37,241 nt of DNA, taken from NCBI RefSeq assembly GCF_944393015.1, contig NZ_CALXYQ010000030.1:1-37241 (forward strand), given 5' to 3'. Numbering within the stretch: position 1 is the first letter of the stretch; every line of letters begins with the position of its first letter. The position numbers and the translations under genes were made by a program. This DNA comes from an uncultured Brachyspira sp. (GTDB lineage: Bacteria > Spirochaetota > Brachyspiria > Brachyspirales > Brachyspiraceae). Below are positions 8,896 to 15,243 of this stretch, one piece after another. The notes below the pieces were generated by a model. The model saw nothing but the letters and a program-made list of their open reading frames with translations. It searched no databases and was not told where the DNA came from.

Positions 8896-9383
8896 ACAGT
8901 TTTTTGAAATGCTATTCTTTTACCGCCGTTTAATTTTAAAATGATAGTTCCGCATTGCTTGAAGCCTTCTTTTTTAAGGAAGTTAAGCATAGGTATGTTA
9001 TCTTTATAAGTGTCTATTCTAATATTGCTGCATACGCCTAAACAATAATTAAGGCAAAAAGAAGCAACACCTTTTCTTCCTCCAAGTACAGCTATTCTAT
9101 GTATAGTGCCGTATTCTTTATCATTAAGCCAATTACCGTCATATATTTTATCATAATTTTCATCTTCTCCTACAGCAAAAGAAAAAGTACCGATTATCTC
9201 TCCATTATCATCTAAGCATACATAACTGCTGTCATTTTTTATATCCAATTCAACATCACTTTTTCCCGGATATCCGTCAACCCATTGATTGGGATTATTA
9301 TTTTCAGCCATGAACTTTCTAGCATAATCAAATATTTCTAAAATTTTATCAATGTCATTAACTGTAGTTTTTCTTATCTGCAT
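8892..9383 (-). CDS. GNAT-family N-acetyltransferase
   Basis: A 163-aa single-domain acyl-CoA-dependent acetyltransferase. The start MQIRKTTVNDIDKILEIF is the usual beta1-alpha1 of this fold; GTIHRIAVLGGRKGVASF (near 94-111) is motif A, the CoA pyrophosphate loop, though less glycine-rich than the classical R/QxxGxG/A. NIPMLNFLKKEGFKQCGT near the end is the motif B region. Substrate unknown. It lies 16 nt downstream of trmD on the same strand and is probably co-transcribed. Its stop overlaps the stop of the convergent lipoprotein gene, leaving no room for a terminator between them. Confidence 0.85.
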   Translation of the reverse strand: MQIRKTTVNDIDKILEIFDYARKFMAENNNPNQWVDGYPGKSDVELDIKNDSSYVCLDDNGEIIGTFSFAVGEDENYDKIYDGNWLNDKEYGTIHRIAVLGGRKGVASFCLNYCLGVCSNIRIDTYKDNIPMLNFLKKEGFKQCGTIILKLNGGKRIAFQKTV

Positions 9384-9399
9384 TTATTAAATACTCCGA

Positions 9400-10134
9400 T
9401 TATTTATTATTATTTTCTTTTAAATATTCAAAAATAGTTTCTATATCTTTTTTATTAAGATTGATTTTTGAAAATAAATCTGCTCTGTTTGCAAAAGTTT
9501 TTATAATGCTTCTTTTTCTTCTGTATTCATCAATATTTTTATGATTTCCAGAAAGAAGTATTTCAGGCACTTTCATATCATCTATTTCAGGCGGTCTTGT
9601 ATACTGTTCATATTCTAAAAGTCCATTGCTGTTTTCTTCAAATGTATCGCTTATAACAGACTCTTCATTATTCATAACACCTTTATATCTCGCAATAGTA
9701 TCTAACAATAAAAGGGCAGGTATCTCTCCTCCGCTTAATACATAATCGCCTATACTCAAAGCCTCATCTGCATATTTCTCTTCAACTCTGTAATCTATTC
9801 CCTCATAATGTCCTAGTATCATTGTTATATGTTCTTTATTTGCAAGCTCTTTTATTTTTTGCTGAGTGAGAGTTTTTCCTGAAGGCGAGAAAATAATTGT
9901 ATATCCTCTTTTATGACTTTCAAAATATTTTTTAAAAATATTATAAGTCATAATCATTCCGGGCCCTCCGCCATAAGGATAATCATCGCATTTTTTATAA
10001 TTGCCTTCTCCGTAGATTCTCATATCTTCAATATTTAAATCTATTTTTTTTTCATTGAGAGCCATTGATATAACACCGAAAGAAGTGGTGCTTTCATAAA
10101 ATTTTGGAAAAAGTGTAAGAATATCTATTATCAT
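9400..10134 (-). CDS. trmD: tRNA (guanine37-N1)-methyltransferase
   Basis: Methylates N1 of G37 next to the anticodon using S-adenosylmethionine, preventing +1 frameshifting. SPOUT trefoil-knot enzyme: MIIDILTLFPKFY is the standard TrmD start, DDYPYGGGPGM is at 50-60, and the SAM-binding loops are SPSGKTLTQQ (83-92), GHYEGID (108-114) and SIGDYVLSGGE (127-137). The catalytic Asp equivalent is D163 in ISDTF, followed by LEYEQYTRP. At 244 aa it is typical. The usual rimM and rplS neighbours are absent; a GNAT gene follows instead. There is no Shine-Dalgarno sequence, and the promoter places the transcript start at the ATG (see findings). Confidence 0.96.
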   Translation of the reverse strand: MIIDILTLFPKFYESTTSFGVISMALNEKKIDLNIEDMRIYGEGNYKKCDDYPYGGGPGMIMTYNIFKKYFESHKRGYTIIFSPSGKTLTQQKIKELANKEHITMILGHYEGIDYRVEEKYADEALSIGDYVLSGGEIPALLLLDTIARYKGVMNNEESVISDTFEENSNGLLEYEQYTRPPEIDDMKVPEILLSGNHKNIDEYRRKRSIIKTFANRADLFSKINLNKKDIETIFEYLKENNNK

Positions 10135-10140
10135 TTTAGC

Positions 10141-10168
10141 ATTATACTTTATACAAACTATATATCAA
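10141..10168 (-). promoter_or_regulatory. Promoter of trmD, apparently giving a leaderless mRNA
   Basis: On the minus strand TTGATA (10168-10163) and TATAAT (10146-10141) are 16 bp apart. The -10 box ends 6 nt before the A of the trmD ATG at 10134, so transcription should start at or within a nucleotide or two of the start codon. Confidence 0.65.
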
Positions 10169-10348
10169 GTGCTTTAAATATAATAAAAATTTTAGAAGCA
10201 GTTATAATAACAGTAAAAATAAAAAAGAAAATTAGCGTAAAAATATAATAGATTGAGAGTATTTTTAAATTTATATAATCAGTTATAAAACTTATAAATA
10301 GCTAATTAAATAGTTTTAAAATATTTAATTGATAAATAATTTGAATTA

Positions 10349-10582
10349 TTATAGTTTTTCTATAAGATTATTATATTCTTCTACATCAAGATTTATTTCA
10401 TTTAATATTTTTCTTATAAGAGGTCTTGATATTACTTTACTTGAGTGGAAAGGGATAACTGTACATCTTCAGTCTTCATGTTTATAAAATGCATGACTTC
10501 ATTTCTGTCTTTGTTTAACAAATCCTAATAAAAGCAGTAATTTTTCTATGGTTTTTGCATCTTTTAAAATTAGCTTACTCAT
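10349..10582 (-). pseudogene. hicA: hicA-like toxin gene with two in-frame TGA stops
   Basis: Read on the minus strand from the ATG at 10582-10580, which overlaps the hicB stop as ATGA, one frame runs for 77 codons to the TAA at 10351-10349. It is interrupted by TGA at codon 28 (10501-10499) and codon 38 (10471-10469). The pieces read MSKLILKDAKTIEKLLLLLG...RQK, then SHAFYKHED, then RCTVIPFHSS...LIRKIL...NNLIEKL, and align end to end with the intact HicA at 12006-12236. Both stops replace the glycines of RQKGSH and of the xGxxTVIP segment, each one base away from GGA. No indels are seen. The toxin, an mRNA interferase, is therefore almost certainly inactive while its antitoxin gene is intact. 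Confidence 0.85.
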
Positions 10583-10800
10583 ACTAGCTCTATTTCTTCA
10601 ACTTTTATAAACTCTGGAATGGCATTCTTTTCTTCGCTGTCCATCTCTTCAAGGCATAAATCCAGAACCTCTTTTAATTTTATATGAAGCTCTTCCAAAG
10701 TATCAGCCTGAGTATGTGCTCCTACTATTGATGGAATATATCCCACATAAACATTGGTTTCTTTATCGTATTCTATATATGCAAAAAATTTTTTATTCAT
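10579..10800 (-). CDS. hicB: HicB-family antitoxin, partner of the broken hicA
   Basis: A 73-aa HicB-like fold (partial RNase H-like domain): FFAYIEYDKETNVYVGYIPS, then GAHTQADTLEELHIKLKEVL, the typical strand-strand-helix pattern. No DNA-binding RHH or HTH tail is present, so it is the short form. It precedes hicA and overlaps it by four bases (ATGA), the usual translational coupling. GAGG lies 9 nt before the ATG. The open frame is intact although the toxin is dead, so it may persist as a spare antitoxin or simply not have decayed yet. Confidence 0.85.
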   Translation of the reverse strand: MNKKFFAYIEYDKETNVYVGYIPSIVGAHTQADTLEELHIKLKEVLDLCLEEMDSEEKNAIPEFIKVEEIELV

Positions 10801-10853
10801 TAATAAACCTCAAAACATTTTATATTTTAATTATAACATAAATTAAGCCCCCC

Positions 10854-10884
10854 TTTTGCAAATTTCCTAAAAGCCTGAACAGTC
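10854..10884 (-). repeat. 31-bp direct repeat R1: 3'-end remnant of the pentapeptide-like gene
   Basis: The 31 bases from TTTTGCAAAT to GAACAGTC are identical to 12251-12281, where they encode the C-terminus (TVQAFRKFAK) of the membrane protein at 12242-13813. Here, on the same minus strand, the frame TVQAFRKFAK is present but no gene body precedes it. It sits between hicAB modules 1 and 2, 16 bp from the stop of the next hicB. Confidence 0.8.
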
Positions 10885-10900
10885 AGCCTAAATATAATAT

Positions 10901-11299
10901 TTACTTATAATAATTAGATATATAATTTTTAGTAGCTATAGTTATAAATTCACTTCTATTTGAAGATAAATTATCTATCATTTTTATCAAACTTTCATCT
11001 AATGTAACATCTATTCTTTTTTTCTTATCTCTTGAAACTTTCACTTCTATTAACATTCTGGTTATAGGTTCGTCTTCTGTTTCTTTTATAATTTTTTCTA
11101 AGCTAGATGCTTTTGGAATTTTCTCTCCGTCTTCTATCATACCATCAATATGCATTTGAAGTGCTATTTTAGAATTATTTATTGTTTCTTCTAAAGTTTT
11201 GCCTGCACTAACGCATCCGTCAAAATCATAAAATGTAGAATTATAACCAGATTTTACTTTATATATATTTGCTACAAATGTTTCTATATTTTTTTTCAT
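10901..11299 (-). CDS. hicB: HicB-family antitoxin with ribbon-helix-helix tail
   Basis: 132 aa. The N-terminal HicB domain (about 1-70: YNSTFYDFDGCVSAGKTLEE, then LQMHIDGMIEDGEKIP) neutralises HicA. The C-terminal part (KKKRIDVTLDESLIKMIDNL to the end) looks like a ribbon-helix-helix/CopG DNA-binding domain, so the protein should also autoregulate the operon. It lies downstream of its hicA with a 23-nt gap, the opposite gene order to the other two modules. No strong Shine-Dalgarno sequence is seen before the ATG. Confidence 0.88.
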   Translation of the reverse strand: MKKNIETFVANIYKVKSGYNSTFYDFDGCVSAGKTLEETINNSKIALQMHIDGMIEDGEKIPKASSLEKIIKETEDEPITRMLIEVKVSRDKKKRIDVTLDESLIKMIDNLSSNRSEFITIATKNYISNYYK

Positions 11300-11322
11300 A
11301 ATAAAATATCTTATAAAACAAA

Positions 11323-11520
11323 CTACTTTTTTAAAATTTTTATTTTGGCTTGTTTTTCTATGCTTTTTATAACAGCTATAGATAAATCAACATTACTATG
11401 ATAAGGTACTGTAACTCTTCCCTTTTTAGTATTATGTTTAAATTGTTTATGGCTTCCTTTTTGAGCTATTTCAAACCATCCGTCTTTTTTGAGAAGTGTT
11501 ATGATTTCTGATGCTTTCAA
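11323..11520 (-). CDS. hicA: HicA-family toxin
   Basis: 65-aa double-stranded RNA-binding-like fold of the YcfA/HicA mRNA interferase family. The motif GWFEIAQKGSHKQFKH carries the conserved glycine-serine-histidine with the catalytic His, followed by GRVTVPYHSN. The start is TTG (11520-11518), supported by AAGGAG seven bases upstream. It is the first gene of a hicA-hicB pair on the minus strand with a near-consensus promoter at 11589-11616. The frame is intact, so the toxin is probably functional. Confidence 0.9.
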   Translation of the reverse strand: MKASEIITLLKKDGWFEIAQKGSHKQFKHNTKKGRVTVPYHSNVDLSIAVIKSIEKQAKIKILKK

Positions 11521-11578
11521 GTATATTCTCCTTGTTAATTGAAAAATAAATACTTTTCATTTTTAACACCTCTTACTT

Positions 11579-11616
11579 TATACACATAAGTATACACATT
11601 AAATATTATTTGTCAA
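11579..11616 (-). promoter_or_regulatory. Promoter and likely HicB operator of hicA-hicB module 2
   Basis: On the minus strand TTGACA (11616-11611) and TATACT (11594-11589) are 16 bp apart. A direct repeat, TATACACAT on the plus strand at 11579-11587 and 11591-11599 (12-bp period), overlaps the -10 box. This is a plausible binding site for the RHH domain of the HicB encoded downstream; the binding itself is inference. Confidence 0.6.
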
Positions 11617-11629
11617 CCTTATAATTATG

Positions 11630-11668
11630 CACCTTTAGAAAACTTTCTAAATGCCTGAACAGTATGCA
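11630..11668 (-). repeat. Diverged direct repeat R2: second 3'-end remnant
   Basis: About 38 bp that match 12250-12287 at roughly four of every five positions. On the minus strand it reads HTVQAFRKFSKGA followed by TAA, an equivalent of the C-terminus of the protein at 12242-13813 including a stop. It lies between hicAB modules 2 and 3, with no open frame upstream of it. Confidence 0.7.
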
Positions 11669-11717
11669 GTAAATCATAAAGCATTTAAAGACAATAAATA
11701 AAAATTAATGACTATAA

Positions 11718-11745
11718 TTGCATAATCATCAAAAAACTATATAAT
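11718..11745 (+). promoter_or_regulatory. Promoter of hicB-hicA module 3
   Basis: TTGCAT (11718-11723) and TATAAT (11740-11745) are 16 bp apart, about 27 bp before the ATG at 11773, which has AGGA just upstream. Confidence 0.55.
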
Positions 11746-11772
11746 AAAAAAATCTTATAAATAGGATTTTAT

Positions 11773-12009
11773 ATGTCTAAATATGATTTTAACATTATTA
11801 TAGAGCAAGATGAAGACGGAATGTATATAGCAACAGTGCCTGCATTAAAAAGCTGCTATACTCAGGCAAAATCAATAGATGAGCTATACATAAGAATAAA
11901 AGAAGTTATAGAGCTTTGTCTTGAAGTTGAAGAAGAACATAACTATTTGAAAGATAATTATAAATATAATAAACTTATAAAGGCTGACAAGGTAGAAGTT
12001 AGCATATGA
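11773..12009 (+). CDS. hicB: HicB-family antitoxin
   Basis: 78-aa short HicB: YDFNIIIEQDEDGMYIATVP, then SCYTQAKSIDELYIRIKEVI. It has no DNA-binding tail. It overlaps hicA by four bases (ATGA) for translational coupling. It is the same subtype as the antitoxin at 10579-10800, so modules 1 and 3 are probably paralogous and module 2 belongs to another branch. Confidence 0.88.
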   Translation: MSKYDFNIIIEQDEDGMYIATVPALKSCYTQAKSIDELYIRIKEVIELCLEVEEEHNYLKDNYKYNKLIKADKVEVSI

Positions 12010-12236
12010 GCAAATTGTCTATATGTGATTCAAAAACTATGATAAAAATTCTTATGTTATTAGGTTTCAAAGAATTAAGGCAAAAAGGAAGTCATAAATT
12101 TTTTATTAATGATATTGGTCTTACTACTGTTATACCTGTTCATAATGAAGATTTAACAAGAGGTTTAATCAGAAAAATTTTAAAAGACATAAATATCACT
12201 ATAGATGAATACGAAAAATTAAAAAAATCAATTTGA
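12006..12236 (+). CDS. hicA: HicA-family toxin
   Basis: 76 aa: MSKLSICDSKTMIKILMLLG, then RQKGSHKFF with the catalytic His of the GSH motif, then TTVIPVHNEDLTRGLIRKIL. The frame is intact. It is the closest relative in the window of the broken hicA at 10349-10582, and shows which two glycines became stops there. It ends 5 bp before the convergent stop of the pentapeptide-like gene. Confidence 0.9.
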   Translation: MSKLSICDSKTMIKILMLLGFKELRQKGSHKFFINDIGLTTVIPVHNEDLTRGLIRKILKDINITIDEYEKLKKSI

Positions 12237-12241
12237 TTATA

Positions 12242-13813
12242 TCAAGCCCATTTTGCAAATTTCCTAAAAGCCTGAACAGTCTGCACAGAGCCGTACCAAA
12301 ATAAAATCTTGCCTAAAAAATAAACTAAAACGCCGAATATTTTTAAAAATAAATTCAGTTTAGATGCGGAATATTTTATAATAAGACTGTAATCAGTAGG
12401 TATAAAATATTTTATTAACTCTGGAAATAGATTTCTATAATAGATGCGTATTATATTAGAATCAGTCAAATCAGGAATATAAAAAACAGTAAAACAAATA
12501 ATTGTTATTAATATAGTCATAAATAAAGCCTTAATCCAATTCTGCCCATTATCGCTGTATAAAGAACTTAAATATATTGAGGCTATATCTCCAACAATCT
12601 TATATAATTCTTTTATTTTTTTATTAAATGGATATTCCTTGTTTTGTATAATGTCTTTTGCTGATTTCATTAAATCATCTTTATGACATTCAATTTCTTT
12701 AGCCTTATACTTTAAAGCATCAATAGCATTATTTCTAGCATAAGCCTCATTTTTAAGAAACAAAGCACTTTCACGGTTAGCGAATTTATGTACTTTGAAA
12801 TTAACAGGATTGATTAAACCTCCATTAATAACAGAGCCTTTGAAATCTGCTTCTTTTACTTCTATATTTTGTAAATCAACTTTTCCTGTTATTCTTGTAT
12901 TATAAAAATTCATTTTATTTATTTCATTATTGTTTTTATTTATATCTTTTAATATTTCTTTTTTCTCATATTCTAATAGATAATTAAAGAATCTATCATA
13001 ATAATTGTTTTCTATAAAATTATTATCTATTGATAGAATAGAATTATTATCATTAAATTTAATTTCATTAAATAATAATTTATTTATTGTAGAACCACGA
13101 AAATACATAATTGTATTCATATTTGTATTTATGAATTCTAAATTTGATTGAAAATTAGATATGTAAAAACCAATAATATTATTTAATTCACATTGTCTAA
13201 ATAATGAAATATGATTGAATGTATTTTTAATAAAATATGAAATTCCATTAAATTTCGATTTTTCAATTTCAACTCTGCATTTAAATTCACAATATCCAAC
13301 TAATAACATATTATTGAATTCTATATTATCAAACTCTAATTGTTGCATTTTATAAAAATTAGAATGTGAAAATACTAATACTTTATTAAAATTAGAATTA
13401 TAAAATCCAACAGTAGATTGAAGAGTAGTATTACGAAAATATACTGAACCATTAAAATTAACGTTTTGAATGCATAATACAGAAGATATTATAATATTTT
13501 CAAAGTTAATATTATAATTTAGTTCGTATTTATTTTCTTTTTCTGTACTAAAAGGATGAATTATATTCTCTAAATAAAAAGGAATTGAAATTTTATCTTC
13601 AAGATTATCATTATTTATAGCTCTTATGTTTAAAGTATAATCTTTTTCTTCTTCGTCTGTAATAGTTATAGTATTATATTCAGGATATTTTCCTTTATTA
13701 AGAGCTTGATTTAATAAATCTAATTTAATATATAATATCAATTGTTCTTCTGTTTTACATTCACTAATTTTTTTTGGAGATAATATCGTTTCATTAAGGT
13801 CCAGTATAGTCAT
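12242..13813 (-). CDS. Pentapeptide-repeat-like membrane protein
   Basis: 523 aa of unknown function. Residues about 95-260 contain repeated short units with regularly spaced Phe/Leu and Asn/Ser (NFNGSVYFRNTTLQS, VGFYNSNFNKVLVFSHSNF), a degenerate pentapeptide or right-handed beta-helix pattern, and a second short block (YNTRITGKVDLQNIEVKEAD) follows near 305-330. A charged helical region comes next (about 345-400). The C-terminus has two membrane segments, around 428-450 (IKALFMTILITIICFTVFYI) and 485-508 (LFLKIFGVLVYFLGKILFWY), and ends QTVQAFRKFAKWA. The layout resembles pentapeptide proteins fused to ion-channel-like pore segments, but I cannot name a function. Truncated echoes of its 3' end lie among the hicAB modules. 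Confidence 0.7.
   Translation of the reverse strand: MTILDLNETILSPKKISECKTEEQLILYIKLDLLNQALNKGKYPEYNTITITDEEEKDYTLNIRAINNDNLEDKISIPFYLENIIHPFSTEKENKYELNYNINFENIIISSVLCIQNVNFNGSVYFRNTTLQSTVGFYNSNFNKVLVFSHSNFYKMQQLEFDNIEFNNMLLVGYCEFKCRVEIEKSKFNGISYFIKNTFNHISLFRQCELNNIIGFYISNFQSNLEFINTNMNTIMYFRGSTINKLLFNEIKFNDNNSILSIDNNFIENNYYDRFFNYLLEYEKKEILKDINKNNNEINKMNFYNTRITGKVDLQNIEVKEADFKGSVINGGLINPVNFKVHKFANRESALFLKNEAYARNNAIDALKYKAKEIECHKDDLMKSAKDIIQNKEYPFNKKIKELYKIVGDIASIYLSSLYSDNGQNWIKALFMTILITIICFTVFYIPDLTDSNIIRIYYRNLFPELIKYFIPTDYSLIIKYSASKLNLFLKIFGVLVYFLGKILFWYGSVQTVQAFRKFAKWA
12251..12281 (-). repeat. 31-bp direct repeat R3, inside the gene 3' end
   Basis: This is the in-gene copy (codons for TVQAFRKFAK) of the repeat found at 10854-10884 (identical) and 11630-11668 (diverged). 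The three copies share one orientation and bracket hicAB modules 2 and 3. Confidence 0.8.
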
Positions 13814-13877
13814 AAAAAACTCTTAAAAAATTATGCTTCAATTATAAACCAATTATTAATAAAACCATATAAAAGTA

Positions 13878-14591
13878 TTAATTAATTTTATAAGGATTTT
13901 TATATATTTGATTATCATATTCAATTTCATCTGGAAGCAATGAATTTAATATATTATTAAGTTTTATAACCTTAATATCAAATCTTTTATTATTAGGTTT
14001 ATATTCATTTCTAATATTATTAAAACCATTAGAATAATTATGCCCCAAAGGAAGAAGAACAGTAATTTTTTTCTCAGTATTTTCAAGTATATATCTTACA
14101 ACAGGAATAAAATCAGTATCAGCGCTTACTAAAATTATTTTTTTCAAGTCTGTAACAGTTAAAACATCACTAATTATATTTATGGCAAGAGAAACATCCG
14201 TTTCTTTTTCTTCATGAGCTACGAAATAATTTGTATCTGTATTATGGCAATATTGACATTCTGTATTAAAATTAGTTTCATTACATTTTAAACATCTAAA
14301 ATGTGTATTTTTCTTCTGTGAAAATCTGCCGTTGATTATATGTACATTTGCACTTTTTAATGCTTCATAATAATTTTTATGTTTTTCCTGTTTAGATATA
14401 CTGCAGTGAGTAGGTATTGCTGAAAAGAAATTCACTTTTTCTAAAATTTGAATTTTTTCATCTATAAAACAACTTACAAGTTTTCTAACATCAAGCCATT
14501 TTAATTCATTATCAAGATTGTTATCCTTAATATAAGATTTTAAGTTATGATATAAATTAAATCCGTCAATATAAGCATATATTTTTTGCAT
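13878..14591 (-). CDS. NYN-domain (LabA/DUF88-type) putative ribonuclease with zinc ribbon
   Basis: 237 aa. The NYN fold is a PIN-like metal-dependent RNase domain: YIDGFNLYHN carries acidic D9 and N12, KETDVSLA carries D132, and VSADTDFIPVV carries D158 and D160. Together these form the acidic pocket. Inserted before the second acidic site is a treble-clef or ribbon-like zinc site, CLKC (100-103) and CQYC (112-115). RNA processing or decay is likely, but the target is unknown. The gene has its own strong promoter (14672-14700) and a leader that ends in a terminator hairpin directly before the ATG, suggesting conditional read-through. It sits at the edge of the hicAB island. Confidence 0.82.
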   Translation of the reverse strand: MQKIYAYIDGFNLYHNLKSYIKDNNLDNELKWLDVRKLVSCFIDEKIQILEKVNFFSAIPTHCSISKQEKHKNYYEALKSANVHIINGRFSQKKNTHFRCLKCNETNFNTECQYCHNTDTNYFVAHEEKETDVSLAINIISDVLTVTDLKKIILVSADTDFIPVVRYILENTEKKITVLLPLGHNYSNGFNNIRNEYKPNNKRFDIKVIKLNNILNSLLPDEIEYDNQIYKNPYKIN

Positions 14592-14628
14592 AAAAATAAA
14601 AAAGCCTGCGTTGGTAAACCACCGCAGG
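14592..14628 (-). terminator. Terminator hairpin in the leader of the NYN gene
   Basis: On the minus strand CCTGCGG-TGGT-TT-ACCA-A-CGCAGG forms a stem of 6+4 bp with one mismatch (14628-14605), then CTTTTTTATTTTT, and the start codon follows at once (14591). It has every mark of a Rho-independent terminator, yet lies between promoter and gene, so it may attenuate expression or release a leader RNA of about 65-75 nt. A preceding short stem, CCTATA ... TATAGG (about 14656-14633), precedes it, and an ACCA near 14662-14659 could compete for the TGGT arm. Confidence 0.75.
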
Positions 14629-14671
14629 ATCTACCTATACTATTTTATTAATATAGGCTGGTCATATAATT

Positions 14672-14700
14672 AATATACAGTATATTAACTATTTTGTCAA
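14672..14700 (-). promoter_or_regulatory. Promoter of the NYN gene leader
   Basis: On the minus strand TTGACA (14700-14695) and TATATT (14677-14672) are exactly 17 bp apart. Start of transcription is expected near 14665, giving a leader of about 74 nt. Confidence 0.7.
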
Positions 14701-14818
14701 CTTTCATTAAATAAAATTACTCATTAAAAAAACTGCTGATGCACTTTAAGCTATAAAATATTTTAAATTAGTTGTATGCAAAGGTTAAAACTTATAATTA
14801 ATAAAGAATACAAATAGA

Positions 14819-14847
14819 TTGACTTTTACTTAAAAATAATTTAAAAT
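14819..14847 (+). promoter_or_regulatory. Promoter of tRNA-Ala
   Basis: TTGACT (14819-14824) and TAAAAT (14842-14847) are 17 bp apart and end 16 bp before the mature tRNA. Confidence 0.65.
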
Positions 14848-14863
14848 GCTTGAATCTTATTGA

Positions 14864-14937
14864 GGGGATATAGCTCAGTTTGGGAGAGCATCACAATGGC
14901 ATTGTGAGGGTCGTGGGTTCGAGCCCCATTATCTCCA
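14864..14937 (+). tRNA. tRNA-Ala (GGC anticodon)
   Basis: Complete cloverleaf. The acceptor GGGGATA/TATCTCC has the G3-U70 wobble pair that is the alanine identity element. The D arm is GCTC/GAGC, the anticodon arm TCACA/TGTGA with loop ATGGCAT (anticodon GGC, reading GCC/GCU), and the T arm GTGGG-TTCGAGC-CCCAT with near-standard pairing. The discriminator base is A. CCA is not encoded, so it must be added post-transcriptionally. No integrated element is seen at its 3' end. Confidence 0.96.
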
Positions 14938-14955
14938 ATTTTTATAATAACATAT

Positions 14956-15021
14956 TTATGTATGCCAACAATTTAGTATTAAATACAATATGAAATAAGT
15001 GATGTTTTTTATTTCTGCCAT
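14956..15021 (-). CDS. Possible 21-residue hydrophobic peptide
   Basis: The minus strand has AAAGGAGGT at 15036-15028, one of the best Shine-Dalgarno sequences in the window, 7 nt before an ATG (15021-15019). It opens the frame MAEIKNITYFILYLILNCWH plus one Thr and a TAA. The peptide has one short membrane-like run (ITYFILYLILNCW). The same frame stays open upstream for 43 more codons (from 15150), which have no ribosome site of their own. It could be a small membrane peptide, a type I toxin-like peptide, or the tail of a decayed gene. No family recognised. The rest of the 14938-15243 gap holds only the hairpin at 15192-15226. Confidence 0.4.
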   Translation of the reverse strand: MAEIKNITYFILYLILNCWHT

Positions 15022-15191
15022 GTTGTAACCTCCTTTATAAAAGCTCAATAATTGTTCTAGTATATAAGGTACGCTACCTAATAATATTGTAATAATGTTA
15101 CTGTTGTCTAATGCACTTATGTTAGCATTACACCCGTTATTAGCAGGCATAAATATATTATTTCAAAGAGCTATATTTAAAATATAATAAT

Positions 15192-15226
15192 AAAAGTACA
15201 AACATAATATTTATGCTTGTACTTTT
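15192..15226. terminator. Bidirectional hairpin terminator
   Basis: AAAAGTACAA (15192-15201) pairs with TTGTACTTTT (15217-15226), with an inner CATA/TATG extension. On the plus strand it is followed by ATTTTATATTTTTTT, on the minus strand by a weaker T-rich run. It can end the PepSY-like gene transcript from the right and any read-through from tRNA-Ala on the left. Confidence 0.65.
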
Positions 15227-15243
15227 ATTTTATATTTTTTTAA

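Noticed and set aside
8889..8898. Overlapping stop codons of lipoprotein and GNAT genes as an error
   Set aside because: Both frames carry full-length family features up to the shared TTAA. It is an ordinary convergent overlap.
10469..10501. Two in-frame TGA codons at glycine positions suggesting TGA is read as glycine
   Set aside because: Other genes here end in TGA (for example hicA at 12234-12236, hicB at 10579-10581, the Rpn-family gene), and glycine codons elsewhere are GGN. Two point mutations in a decaying toxin explain it better.
14864..14937. tRNA-Ala as an attachment site for the hicAB island
   Set aside because: No repeat of the tRNA 3' end was found in the window and no integrase gene is present.
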